Positions 1-8,753 of a DNA stretch of 64,000 nt are shown piece by piece (positions within the stretch are counted from its first letter, which is position 1; the number at the start of each line of letters is the position of its first letter). The notes beneath the pieces are model-generated. The model saw only the letters and a list, made by a program, of their open reading frames with translations. It was not told the origin of the DNA and ran no database searches. Origin of the DNA: Psychromonas arctica DSM 14288 (GTDB lineage: Bacteria; Pseudomonadota; Gammaproteobacteria; Enterobacterales; Psychromonadaceae); assembly GCF_000482725.1 (NCBI RefSeq), contig NZ_AXWP01000037.1, positions 1-64,000 on the forward strand. The letters run 5' to 3'. The position numbers and the translations under genes are program-made.

Positions 1-2
1 AC

Positions 3-2591
3 CACCTTGTTCAGGTGGGCAATGCCTGGCTGGAGCCGCGTTACCTCTTTGATACTGCTATTGAATTCCTAACCAGTCACAGCATTGCTATCCCTAGGTA
101 CACCGTACTCCAGAGACTGATAAGCAGAGCGATGCAGCAGGTCAGAAAAGACCTGGCGCACCAACTTAATCAACTCACCAGTCCTGAACTTCACGTCTTT
201 CTGGACAGCATAACAGCCATTGATGACGGACTAAGCCTGAACCAGCTCAGAGGCGGTGCAAAAAGTCTGACCGTACCTGAACTTAAAAAAGAGCTTGCCC
301 TTTATCATCAGTTAGCGCCATGGCGCACGCAAATCAATGGCGTTATCGATGGGCTTAATCTGTCTCTTAAAAATCGACAACACTTCGGTGAGCTCATCAA
401 CTATTACGGTAGTAAACTCAAACGATTCAAACGCGCACAGCAGCATCTATGGTTGCTATGTCACCTGACAGAGCGGATACAACTGGCACTGGAACGGTTA
501 ACTGATGGGTTCATTTACCATATCCGCAAGCAACAAGAAGCTGCCAACACCTTTGCACAACAAGCAGTGTTCCTGTCCTGGCAGTCAGCCGCGGACAATG
601 TCACGAAAGCGGCAGAGTTACTGCATCTGTTTGTGGATGAGAACATTGATGATAATCAACCCTTCTCAGTAGTCAGACAACAGGCATTGAAGGTCATGAA
701 TGACAGGGATATCCAGACCCTCTGCCTTTACCTGAAAAAACAGAAACGGACCGTGGAAGAGTACCAGTGGCAACATTACGATGAACAATGCAATCTCCTG
801 GAGCAACTGTTAAGGCAGGTGTTCTTGTGCCTTGAATGTGAGGCCGGTAAAGGCTCAGAAGCCGTCGTCGCCCAACTTCAACAGATGCAGACGGAAATCG
901 CATTCGGTGGACCACTGAAGACGATGGATACGTCGCTCATCCCGAAAAAGCACCTCCCATGGTTGGTTAAACAGGATAACGTTAACCCGCAACGTTACGA
1001 ATGGCTGCTCTACCGGCAGTTAACCTCACGACTGAATGGACGCATTTATTTGCCAAATGTTACCAAATACCGCGCACTGGAAGACGACCTGATCCCCCAG
1101 ACATCGCAGGATACCTTGCTGGCCTCATCAACACTGGACAGACTAAAACAGCCCGCAGAGTTATTGTTACAGGAGAAACAACACCGGCTGGAAAGTGCAC
1201 TCAAAGACGTTGCTCTCCATATTGATGAGGGAGACAATCGAAATGTGATCATGAAAAATCGTACCGGTACCCGCTGGCGTCTGCCGACCAAAAGCGCTAC
1301 ATCTCTGGTCAACAATCCCTTTTTTAAGCGAATGCAACCGGTCGGTATCGCGGATGTACTGCGGTATGTAGAGCGCGAAACCGGGTTCATGAAATGTCTG
1401 ACTCATGTACTTCCGATACAAAAACAAGGGTTCACTCATCAGGATGATTTACTGGCCATTCTGATTGCCAACGCCACTCACCGTGGTGTGTATGGCATGG
1501 CGCAGATCTCCGATCGAAGCTATGAACACCTGAGTACGGTGCAGGCCAACTATATCCGGCCTGAAACGCTGCATGACGCCAGCGACGTGATCAATAATGC
1601 GGTTGCAGCGCTACCCATCTTCCGCCACTACCATATTCAGGAGGACCAGCTGCATGCCAGTGCGGATGGTCAGAAATTCGAAACCCATCTGGAAACCTTT
1701 AAAACCCGGTACTCCTCTAAGTATTTCGGCACCAACAAAGGGATCACGGCCATGACACTGGTGGCCAACCACAGCGCCCTCAATGCTCGGATCATCGGTT
1801 CCAACGAGCACGAATCACACTATATTTATGACCTGTTACAATCCAACAGCAGTGAAATCAAACCTGACGTACTCTCGACAGATACACACGGTGTCAATCA
1901 TGTTAACTTCGCCTTACTGGATCTATGCGGTTACAGTTTTGCACCGCGATACGCGCAGTTCAGTAGTGTCATCAATGATCTGTTTGACGTAACTGAAAAT
2001 GAACACGGCGGCACCAACCTTGCCCTGAAAAAGCCCATCAGGACGAATGTCATCGAAACGGGATGGCAGGATATTAGGCGCATTGTTCTGTCACTTCAGA
2101 CAAAGCGAACGACACAGGCAATGCTGGTAAGAAAGTTGTCTGGTTATCCTTCGGGGCACCCGACATTACAGGCGCTGACGGAGTATAATCGACTGGTCAA
2201 AGCGCAATATTTACTGGATTACATAGACAATGCCAGTTTGCGGCAGTACGTTCAGCGTGCCCTTAACCGGGGAGAAGCGTGGCACTTCCTGAGACGGGCT
2301 ATTGCGTCGGTGAATGGCGATCAGTTCCGAGGCAAAAACGAGAGTGAAATCGCTATCTGGAATGAATGTGCAAGATTGCTTGCCAACGCGATCATCTACT
2401 TCAACTCCGCGATACTGAGTCATCTGCTGGGACACTTTGAAGCGAGAGGAGATGAAGAGAAAGCGGGTATCACTCGTGCTGTTTCGCCCGTTGCGTGGCA
2501 AAATATCAACTTAAGCGGAACGTATAACTTCACTAATACTGGGAAATTGCCCAATATTGGCGAAATAACAAGGCCGATAGTGGATGATTAG
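3..2591 (+). CDS. tnpA: Tn3-family transposase TnpA (5' end cut by window edge)
   Basis: Replicative transposase of the Tn3 family. The reading frame is open to the window edge. A GTG at 15 would give 858 residues, but family members are near 990-1000, so about 130 N-terminal residues (the DUF4158 part) probably lie upstream. Counting from the GTG, the DDE residues are recognisable: Asp at ~550 in the DGQKFE segment, Asp623 in STDTHG and Glu754 in RGEAW, with spacings matching Tn3 TnpA. No stop or frameshift is seen. I find no Tn3-type terminal inverted repeat (G-run end) in the 38 bp between its stop and the next gene, so the transposon end may be lost or divergent. It sits in the hotspot upstream of dsbC and reads toward the MosT-like gene. 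Confidence 0.92.
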   Translation, partial: HLVQVGNAWLEPRYLFDTAIEFLTSHSIAIPRYTVLQRLISRAMQQVRKDLAHQLNQLTSPELHVFLDSITAIDDGLSLNQLRGGAKSLTVPELKKELALYHQLAPWRTQINGVIDGLNLSLKNRQHFGELINYYGSKLKRFKRAQQHLWLLCHLTERIQLALERLTDGFIYHIRKQQEAANTFAQQAVFLSWQSAADNVTKAAELLHLFVDENIDDNQPFSVVRQQALKVMNDRDIQTLCLYLKKQKRTVEEYQWQHYDEQCNLLEQLLRQVFLCLECEAGKGSEAVVAQLQQMQTEIAFGGPLKTMDTSLIPKKHLPWLVKQDNVNPQRYEWLLYRQLTSRLNGRIYLPNVTKYRALEDDLIPQTSQDTLLASSTLDRLKQPAELLLQEKQHRLESALKDVALHIDEGDNRNVIMKNRTGTRWRLPTKSATSLVNNPFFKRMQPVGIADVLRYVERETGFMKCLTHVLPIQKQGFTHQDDLLAILIANATHRGVYGMAQISDRSYEHLSTVQANYIRPETLHDASDVINNAVAALPIFRHYHIQEDQLHASADGQKFETHLETFKTRYSSKYFGTNKGITAMTLVANHSALNARIIGSNEHESHYIYDLLQSNSSEIKPDVLSTDTHGVNHVNFALLDLCGYSFAPRYAQFSSVINDLFDVTENEHGGTNLALKKPIRTNVIETGWQDIRRIVLSLQTKRTTQAMLVRKLSGYPSGHPTLQALTEYNRLVKAQYLLDYIDNASLRQYVQRALNRGEAWHFLRRAIASVNGDQFRGKNESEIAIWNECARLLANAIIYFNSAILSHLLGHFEARGDEEKAGITRAVSPVAWQNINLSGTYNFTNTGKLPNIGEITRPIVDD

Positions 2592-2629
2592 GCTCCAAGC
2601 TGAAAGTAAACCACCTCCGCAGCCATTTA

Positions 2630-3559
2630 TTGGTGTGGTCTACAGAGGATTATGTCTTTTTAGAGGGGAAAATCCCTAGAACCCCAACAGAGACGGTTTT
2701 TGCACTTAAAGGTGGCACCGCCATTAATTTATTTGTGAGAGATTTTCCTCGGTTATCTGTAGATATTGATCTTGCTTATCTTCCACTTGAACCAAGAGAT
2801 GAGGCTTTGATTAATGTCAAGGCTGCATTGCAGCGCATTACAGACAGAATCAATACTCAACCAGATATCCGAGCGGCATTTCAGGATAATAAAGCTGATG
2901 AACTGAGAATAGTTGTATCCAGTCCGGTTGCGACGATTAAAATTGAAGTGTCGCCCGTCGCCAGAGGTACATTGCAAAGTGCAGAAATAATGCCAGTTCA
3001 AGAGTCTGTTGAAGACGAGTTTGGTTATGCTGAGATTCAGGTAGTCAGTCTTCCCGATCTGTATGGTGGAAAATTGTGTGCTGCTATGGATCGCCAACAT
3101 CCTCGCGACTTATTTGATGTGCGTATGTTACTTGGCAGTGAAGGGATTTCGAGAGAGATTTTGGTGGGTTTTTTAACCTATACATTAAGTCACCCTCGGC
3201 CTATTAATGAAGTCATGTCGCCAAACTGGCAGCCTCTAAATGAGAAATTTCAGGCAGAATTTGACGGAATGACTTTTGAAAAAGTTGAATGCGAAGACTT
3301 AGCCTCTGTTAGGCCCATGATGTTAATTGAACTGCAAAAACATTTCACAGAAAGGGATCATGCTTTCCTTATGTCATTCAAAAGAGGGCAACCTGACTGG
3401 GCATTGTTTGACTATCCTAATGCAGCAGACTTGCCAGCGATTCGTTGGAAGTTACAGAACATTAACAAATTGGCAAAGAATCAAGCAAAACATCAAGAGC
3501 AATTAGATAAATTGAAGCAAGTGCTTGATGATTGGCTTGTTAACGCAAACGCCGAGTAA
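2630..3559 (+). CDS. mosT: MosT-like nucleotidyltransferase (AbiEii family) toxin, apparently without its antitoxin
   Basis: Member of the AbiEii/AbiGii (DUF1814) nucleotidyltransferase toxins. The diagnostic FALKGGTAINLF segment (residues ~25-36) and the SVDIDL segment (the metal-binding D-x-D, ~44-49) are present. Known: SXT carries a mosA-mosT toxin-antitoxin pair between traA and the dsbC region, with MosT of this family and a role in keeping the ICE; position and family both fit. Odd: no mosA lies immediately upstream, the preceding gene being tnpA 38 bp away. The best start here is a weak TTG at 2630, with a CTG possible at 2600, so the native 5' end may have been replaced. Whether mosA exists further upstream is unknown. 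The protein is otherwise about 309 residues and uninterrupted. Confidence 0.8.
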   Translation: MVWSTEDYVFLEGKIPRTPTETVFALKGGTAINLFVRDFPRLSVDIDLAYLPLEPRDEALINVKAALQRITDRINTQPDIRAAFQDNKADELRIVVSSPVATIKIEVSPVARGTLQSAEIMPVQESVEDEFGYAEIQVVSLPDLYGGKLCAAMDRQHPRDLFDVRMLLGSEGISREILVGFLTYTLSHPRPINEVMSPNWQPLNEKFQAEFDGMTFEKVECEDLASVRPMMLIELQKHFTERDHAFLMSFKRGQPDWALFDYPNAADLPAIRWKLQNINKLAKNQAKHQEQLDKLKQVLDDWLVNANAE

Positions 3560-3598
3560 TTCGTTTATAACAAACCTCAACGAGCTATAAGCCCCCTA

Positions 3599-3690
3599 GT
3601 TAGATTGCGATTTCTTCAATCTATCTAACCGAGTCCACATAGGACAACTGCATAGACTGGAGCCTCGATTTACATTAACGAGGACTCCTC
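3599..3690 (+). promoter_or_regulatory. Two-hairpin leader before dsbC
   Basis: An interrupted inverted repeat (GTTAGATTG at 3599-3607 against CAATCTATCTAAC at 3617-3629) is followed by a second hairpin, CCTCG at 3663-3667 pairing with CGAGG at 3679-3683. The second stem covers the GAGG that would serve as ribosome-binding site for the ATG at 3691. The layout resembles the leaders of the 15.7-25 kb module. Seen in sequence; folding and function are inferred. Confidence 0.5.
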
Positions 3691-4383
3691 ATGCGAAAAC
3701 TATCTCCAATTATTCTGGCGCTTGCGCTTTCTCCTTTGGTTCAAGCTGAACCTGTGTCTGAAGTGTCGCCCGTTGGCAAAATTGACGGCATGGTTTCTTT
3801 ACCTGTCACGGGTATGAAAGCGGTCGAAAGCAATGGCCGTATTGTTTTCATGTCAGACAGTGGCCGGTTCGTCATTGATGGCACGCTCTATGATGCCTGG
3901 TCGAAAAAGCCGCTTACCAGCCTTGAAGAAATTCGTGAAGCGGGTAACACGCTGGACTTAAGTCGTCTTGGCTTAAAAATGGATGATTTGAATCCACTGA
4001 CGCTGGGTGAAGGCAAAAAGAAAGTGGTGGTCTTTGTTGATCCACGATGCCCGCATTGCCATGAGCTTTTGAAACAAGCTTTACCTCTAACCAAAGAATA
4101 CACCTTCCAAATTCTCCCTGTGCCAGTGCTTGGTCCTGATTCAGAGCGTCAGGTTCGCCAGCTTGGCTGTGCGCGTGACAAGAAAGCGGCCACCGATGCA
4201 TTGCTGAATGGCCGGATTGGTAACCTAGAACAGGATGATGCCTGCAACTTGGAGCCAATGCAGCGTACTTTGGTGACGGCTCAAATTCTGGGCATTCAAG
4301 GTGTACCTTTCATTGTCGCCAATGATGGTCGCATCAGCAGAGGTCGTCCTTATGACCTTTCTGCTTGGTTGGAGGGGCGTTAA
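3691..4383 (+). CDS. dsbC: DsbC-like periplasmic disulfide isomerase
   Basis: Thiol-disulfide isomerase of the DsbC/DsbG type, expected to shuffle disulfides of the cysteine-rich periplasmic Tra proteins (TraN, TraU, TraH) encoded downstream. The first ~19 residues form a Sec signal peptide (basic start, Leu/Ala core, VQA cleavage region). A DsbC dimerisation-like segment follows, then a thioredoxin fold with a CPHC active site at residues 120-123. Total length of 230 fits the family. The stop codon overlaps the traC start (TAATG), so the two are translationally coupled. It opens the conjugation operon after the cargo region, with a hairpin leader upstream. Confidence 0.93.
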   Translation: MRKLSPIILALALSPLVQAEPVSEVSPVGKIDGMVSLPVTGMKAVESNGRIVFMSDSGRFVIDGTLYDAWSKKPLTSLEEIREAGNTLDLSRLGLKMDDLNPLTLGEGKKKVVVFVDPRCPHCHELLKQALPLTKEYTFQILPVPVLGPDSERQVRQLGCARDKKAATDALLNGRIGNLEQDDACNLEPMQRTLVTAQILGIQGVPFIVANDGRISRGRPYDLSAWLEGR

Positions 4384-6782
4384 TGAAAGCCTCTCTGTAT
4401 TCAGGGCAACGCGCTTCTGAGCTATTGCCTGTGTTGGCCTACTCAGACGATGAGCAACTGTTTTTCATGGAAGACCAGAGTGTTGGCTTTGGTTTTCTAT
4501 GTGACCCCTTGCCCGGTGGTGATGAGTCTGTTGCAGACAGGGTTAATGTTCTACTCAACAACGACTGGCCAAAAGACACTTTGCTGCAATTTGGCCTGTA
4601 CGCATCCCCTGATATTCAAACCGACCTTCAGCGCATGATGGGCTTACGGCATCGTCAATCCGATCCATTGCTTAGGGCGTCGATACGCAAACGTGCGGAT
4701 TTCCTCGATGGGGGCACGGTTCAACCGATAGAAGAATCGACCCAGACTCAGGTACGCAACTTTCAACTGATCGTCACCTGCAAATTGCCTTTGGAAAGTC
4801 CTATACCGACGGAGCGTGAGTTGAGTCGAGCATCCGCGCTTCGGGCTTCTTTCTCGCAAGCGCTGGCAACGGTTGGTTTTCGTGTTACTGAGATGACCGA
4901 CCGAAATTGGCTCGCAGCATTAAGTGCTCAGCTTAACTGGGGAAAAGATGCTTCCTGGCGCAATCCATCACCAATCCGCAGTGAGGCAGATAAACCACTT
5001 CGAGAGCAAGTGTTGGATTATGACCGAGCTATCAAGGTGGATAGCCAAGGTCTGATGCTGGGCGATTACCGAATTAAAACCTTATCGTTTAAGCGCTTGC
5101 CTGAGCGGATCTGGTTTGGTCATGCCGCAAGTTTTGCGGGCGATATGATGACGGGTAGTCGCGGTTTACGCGGAAGCTTTTTACTGAATGTCACCATTCA
5201 CTTTCCCTCAGCCGAGGCCATGCGATCTCGTCTAGAGACGAAGCGTCAATGGGCGGTCAATCAGGCCTATGGCCCGATGCTCAAGTTTGTGCCGGTGCTT
5301 GCAGCCAAGAAAAAGGGATTTGATGTTCTTTTTGAAGCCTTGCAAGAAGGTGATCGTCCTATTCGGGCAAATATGACTTTGACGCTGTTTTCACCAACGG
5401 AAGAAGCGTCCATCAGTTCTGTTTCAAATGCCCGAACTTACTTCAAAGAACTTGGATTTGAGCTGATGGAAGACAAGTACTTCTGTTTGCCCATTTTTCT
5501 GAATGCCCTGCCATTTGGTGCTGACCGCCAGGCGATGAACGACTTGTTTCGATTCAAGACCATGGCGACAAGGCATGTGATCCCTCTCTTGCCTTTGTTT
5601 GCGGATTGGAAAGGCACTGGCACGCCAGTGATTAACTTTGTTTCCCGTAATGGCCAGATCATGAGTGTGTCCCTTTATGACTCGGGCAGTAATTACAACT
5701 GTTGCATCGCGGCGCAATCGGGGTCGGGCAAGTCTTTCCTGGTGAACGAAATCATCTCTTCCTACTTATCTGAAGGTGGGCAATGCTGGGTGATTGATGT
5801 TGGCCGCTCCTATGAAAAGTTGTGTGAAGTTTATGACGGTGAGTTCTTACAGTTCGGGCGAGACAGTGGCATTTGCTTAAATCCGTTTGAAATCGTTGAG
5901 GACTATGACGAAGAAGCGGATGTACTGGTTGGGCTATTGGCCGCAATGGCCGCGCCTACTCAGTCATTAACCGATTTTCAGATGGCCAATCTAAAGCGTC
6001 AGACCCGTGAACTGTGGGAGAAAAAAGGTCGTGCCATGTTGGTTGATGATGTGGCAGAGGCTTTAAAAAATCATGAAGACCGACGTGTGCAGGACGTGGG
6101 TGAGCAGCTCTATCCGTTTACGACACAGGGCGAATATGGCCGCTTCTTTAATGGCCACAACAATATTCGCTTCAAAAACCGTTTCACCGTTTTGGAGTTA
6201 GAAGAGCTCAAGGGGCGCAAGCACCTGCAACAAGTGGTGTTGCTTCAGCTTATCTACCAAATCCAACAAGAGATGTATTTAGGTGAGCGGGATCGTCGCA
6301 AGATTGTGTTCATCGACGAAGCTTGGGATCTGCTGACTCAAGGTGATGTCGGTAAGTTCATCGAGACGGGTTACCGGCGATTTCGAAAATATGGTGGCAG
6401 TGCTGTAACGGTAACGCAGTCGGTCAACGATTTGTATGACAGCCCAACAGGTAAAGCCATCGCTGAAAACTCGGCCAATATGTACCTGCTTGGCCAAAAA
6501 GCCGAAACCATCAACGCGCTCAAAAAAGAAGGCCGTTTGCCACTCGGTGAAGGCGGCTATGAATACCTGAAAACGGTTCATACCGTCACGGGTGTCTATT
6601 CCGAAATTTTCTTTATTACCGAGATGGGCACCGGGATTGGCCGCCTCATCGTCGATCCGTTTCACAAGCTGTTGTACTCGTCCCGTGCAGAAGATGTAAA
6701 CGCGATTAAGCAGTTAACGCGCAAAGGCCTTTCTGTTGCTGATGCCATCTCCCAGTTGTTAAAGGAGCGAGGCTATGAATAA
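4383..6782 (+). CDS. traC: TraC, type IV secretion ATPase (VirB4 family)
   Basis: Cytoplasmic ATPase that powers pilus assembly in F-type conjugation. Walker A (GSGSGKS-type loop) is at residues ~446-451, and Walker B with its acidic pair (VFIDEAWD, D645-E646) follows. The N-terminal half is the VirB4/TraC-specific domain. I chose the ATG at 4383, overlapping the dsbC stop, over an in-frame GTG at 4365 inside dsbC. Length of 799 residues is normal. The stop overlaps the next start by eight bases, consistent with one operon. Confidence 0.96.
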   Translation: MKASLYSGQRASELLPVLAYSDDEQLFFMEDQSVGFGFLCDPLPGGDESVADRVNVLLNNDWPKDTLLQFGLYASPDIQTDLQRMMGLRHRQSDPLLRASIRKRADFLDGGTVQPIEESTQTQVRNFQLIVTCKLPLESPIPTERELSRASALRASFSQALATVGFRVTEMTDRNWLAALSAQLNWGKDASWRNPSPIRSEADKPLREQVLDYDRAIKVDSQGLMLGDYRIKTLSFKRLPERIWFGHAASFAGDMMTGSRGLRGSFLLNVTIHFPSAEAMRSRLETKRQWAVNQAYGPMLKFVPVLAAKKKGFDVLFEALQEGDRPIRANMTLTLFSPTEEASISSVSNARTYFKELGFELMEDKYFCLPIFLNALPFGADRQAMNDLFRFKTMATRHVIPLLPLFADWKGTGTPVINFVSRNGQIMSVSLYDSGSNYNCCIAAQSGSGKSFLVNEIISSYLSEGGQCWVIDVGRSYEKLCEVYDGEFLQFGRDSGICLNPFEIVEDYDEEADVLVGLLAAMAAPTQSLTDFQMANLKRQTRELWEKKGRAMLVDDVAEALKNHEDRRVQDVGEQLYPFTTQGEYGRFFNGHNNIRFKNRFTVLELEELKGRKHLQQVVLLQLIYQIQQEMYLGERDRRKIVFIDEAWDLLTQGDVGKFIETGYRRFRKYGGSAVTVTQSVNDLYDSPTGKAIAENSANMYLLGQKAETINALKKEGRLPLGEGGYEYLKTVHTVTGVYSEIFFITEMGTGIGRLIVDPFHKLLYSSRAEDVNAIKQLTRKGLSVADAISQLLKERGYE

Positions 6783-7122
6783 GACCACGCTTTGGCCATT
6801 TATGGCTTCTATTACTTTGTCTATTGCTGGTAGCGGTTTAATGACCAGCTGGCTCTTAATGAAAACACTCGAACCCATCCACAGCCAGTTGGCGTTAAGT
6901 ACGCCCATTGCAGTCGTGGATTTTGGGGAGGCGGTGTTGTCACTGGGCCCCAATGCCAGCGAACAAGACATCGAATCCAGGTTGCTTCAGACCAATCAGC
7001 AAATTGAAAAGCTAAAAGCAGCCGGTTTTATCGTGCTGGATGCCCAAGCGGTGGTGGGTGCTGATGATTCTGTATTTGTGCCAGTAGGCTCAAAGGAGGT
7101 GTCTCATGCAGATACTCCGTAA
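6775..7122 (+). CDS. TrbI-like small inner-membrane conjugation protein
   Basis: A 115-residue protein with one N-terminal transmembrane segment (about residues 8-30) and a soluble tail, probably periplasmic. Position between traC and the traF-type peptidase/traW, together with size and topology, matches F-plasmid TrbI, which affects pilus length and outgrowth. Sequence resemblance to TrbI is only suggestive (VVDFGEAVL near the start of the tail, a variable helix, then VLDAQAVVG). It overlaps traC upstream and the next gene downstream, as expected of a co-translated operon. An unrelated SXT-specific protein remains possible. Confidence 0.7.
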   Translation: MNKTTLWPFMASITLSIAGSGLMTSWLLMKTLEPIHSQLALSTPIAVVDFGEAVLSLGPNASEQDIESRLLQTNQQIEKLKAAGFIVLDAQAVVGADDSVFVPVGSKEVSHADTP

Positions 7123-7618
7123 AAGAATGCCTTGGCGGCCATACCTCATCCGGTTGACCGTTCTTGCGTTAATCATGGCCTTGGTAGGCACCTACGCCAT
7201 GATGCGCTACCGAATAGGTATTGATACCCAGCAAGAGCGCTGCCTGCCTGATACCACGGTGTATCTGATTGACCTATGGAATAAAGAGCTCGTTAAGGAT
7301 GGTTTGTATGCCTTCCACTCAAAAGGACTCGCTCCGTTATATAACGACGGTAATCGGATGCTGAAACGCCTAACAGGGATGCCTGGGGATGAAGTCAAGG
7401 TGACGCCTGAGCATGTGCTGGTGAATGGTACTGAAGTCTCTACCGGCATGGCATTAGCCCAGCGTCTTGGTGTGGCTGAAACAGAATTTAGCCGTTCATT
7501 GACGCTGCAAGAAAACGAATATTGGTTTTCCGGCGAGGCTGCAACGAGTTTCGACTCCCGCTATTGGAATACCGTTAAGCGCGAGCAGATTGTCGGTCGC
7601 GCTTGGCCGCTTTGGTAG
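7106..7618 (+). CDS. trhF: TrhF/TraF-type S26 signal peptidase of the conjugation system
   Basis: S26-family peptidase of the conjugative TraF/TrhF kind, thought to process pilin or another Tra precursor. One N-terminal transmembrane segment (~residues 13-30) anchors it with the domain outside. The segment MLKRLTGMPGDEV contains the lysine and the G-D-E of the family's lysine box, and VTPEHVLVNG is the usual following strand. At the expected nucleophile position I see ERCLP, with cysteine rather than serine. Its ATG lies inside the preceding gene. Confidence 0.85.
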   Translation: MQILRKRMPWRPYLIRLTVLALIMALVGTYAMMRYRIGIDTQQERCLPDTTVYLIDLWNKELVKDGLYAFHSKGLAPLYNDGNRMLKRLTGMPGDEVKVTPEHVLVNGTEVSTGMALAQRLGVAETEFSRSLTLQENEYWFSGEAATSFDSRYWNTVKREQIVGRAWPLW

Positions 7619-7625
7619 GAGGTAG

Positions 7626-8753
7626 ATGATGCAAAGACTATGTCTCTTATTTTTATTGGTTGCTCCATTGTCTTGGGTGCAAGTTTCCTGGGCACAAGAG
7701 CCTTTTCCGTTGTCTGACGAGGACAAAAAGATCGTCGAAATGAGCCGCAGCATTTTACAAAGTGCTGTGCATGGCTCATCTGAATTTATTGAGCCTTTTG
7801 CACCGGTTGAACAACCTGTGTCGCTCAAACACAGCGATGAATGGTTGATATTTGCATCGTCCTCATTGGGTGATTCGTCACTGAAGCAGCTATTTAAAGA
7901 GGCCAGTGCTACCGGCGCTATTGTGTTGTTTCGGGGAATTCCTGAAGGAAAGACTTTGGGGGCGGCTATCCGTGATTGGCATACCCTGATGGCGGGACTT
8001 GATCCTGTTCCTCAGGTTCGAATCGATCCGAAAGCCTTTGTGCACTGGCGGGTGACTAGCGTGCCTGCAATTTTCCGCATAAAAGATGACAAGGTGACTG
8101 CAAGTGCACTAGGGGTTTACAGCAAGGACTGGTTGCAGCGCCAAATTGAAACTGGCAATAGCGGTTCATTGGGTCAACGCGGTCCGATTCATTCGATTTT
8201 AGAACCGGATTTGATGCAAGTGGCGATGCAGCGTTTACAGTCGCTTGACCTGGGCGCGTTAAAGAAAAAAGCCATTGAGCGTTTCTGGTCTCGCCAAACA
8301 TTTACTGACTTACCCAAAGCCACGCAGTATCGGATAAGAATGGTTGATCCAACCATCGTCATGCAGCGGCCACTATTGGATGCCAATGGCCGAACATTGA
8401 TCCCAGCAGGAACGCGTATTAACCCGCTAAAAGCCTTGCCATTTACTCAGCAGCTTGTGGTGTTTAATGCGTCGAACGCTGAAGAAGTGGACGCAGTAGC
8501 GCATTGGCTTGAGACGCAAGATAGGACACTGCGCCGCATTACGCTTATCACCACGCAGCTCGACCGTGCCCAAGGCTGGAATCGCCTCAATGCGCTCGAA
8601 AAGACATTGGACAGTCCGGTTTACCTTCTCAATGCCTCGCTAAAGCAGCGCTTTGATCTGCAAGTCACCCCATCGTTTGTTCAAGCAAAGGGGTTTGCGT
8701 TTGAAATAGAAGAAATTCCAGCAAAGGAGCTTGTTCATGAAAAAGCTCAATAA
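7626..8753 (+). CDS. traW: TraW with an N-terminal TrbC-like domain (TrbC-TraW fusion)
   Basis: Periplasmic F-type conjugation protein required for pilus assembly. A signal peptide covers about residues 1-24. Residues ~70-175 look like the F TrbC domain (LIFASSSLGDSSLKQLFKEA, then IVLFRGIPEG and a trailing thioredoxin-like fold). Residues ~180-370 look like TraW (EPDLM, then VDPTIVMQRPLLDANGRTLI, PAGTRINPL and a C-terminal VTPSFVQ segment). At 375 residues it is much longer than F TraW (~210), consistent with a fusion of two genes that are separate in F. It starts 7 bp after the peptidase gene and overlaps traU. Confidence 0.92.
   Translation: MMQRLCLLFLLVAPLSWVQVSWAQEPFPLSDEDKKIVEMSRSILQSAVHGSSEFIEPFAPVEQPVSLKHSDEWLIFASSSLGDSSLKQLFKEASATGAIVLFRGIPEGKTLGAAIRDWHTLMAGLDPVPQVRIDPKAFVHWRVTSVPAIFRIKDDKVTASALGVYSKDWLQRQIETGNSGSLGQRGPIHSILEPDLMQVAMQRLQSLDLGALKKKAIERFWSRQTFTDLPKATQYRIRMVDPTIVMQRPLLDANGRTLIPAGTRINPLKALPFTQQLVVFNASNAEEVDAVAHWLETQDRTLRRITLITTQLDRAQGWNRLNALEKTLDSPVYLLNASLKQRFDLQVTPSFVQAKGFAFEIEEIPAKELVHEKAQ

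Noticed and set aside
1046-1439. Minus-strand open frames inside tnpA
   Set aside because: No ribosome-binding site or known family; shadows of the transposase frame.
2592-2630. Tn3 terminal inverted repeat after tnpA
   Set aside because: The 38-bp gap has the right length, but I see no G-run/C-run end or other Tn3 repeat sequence.
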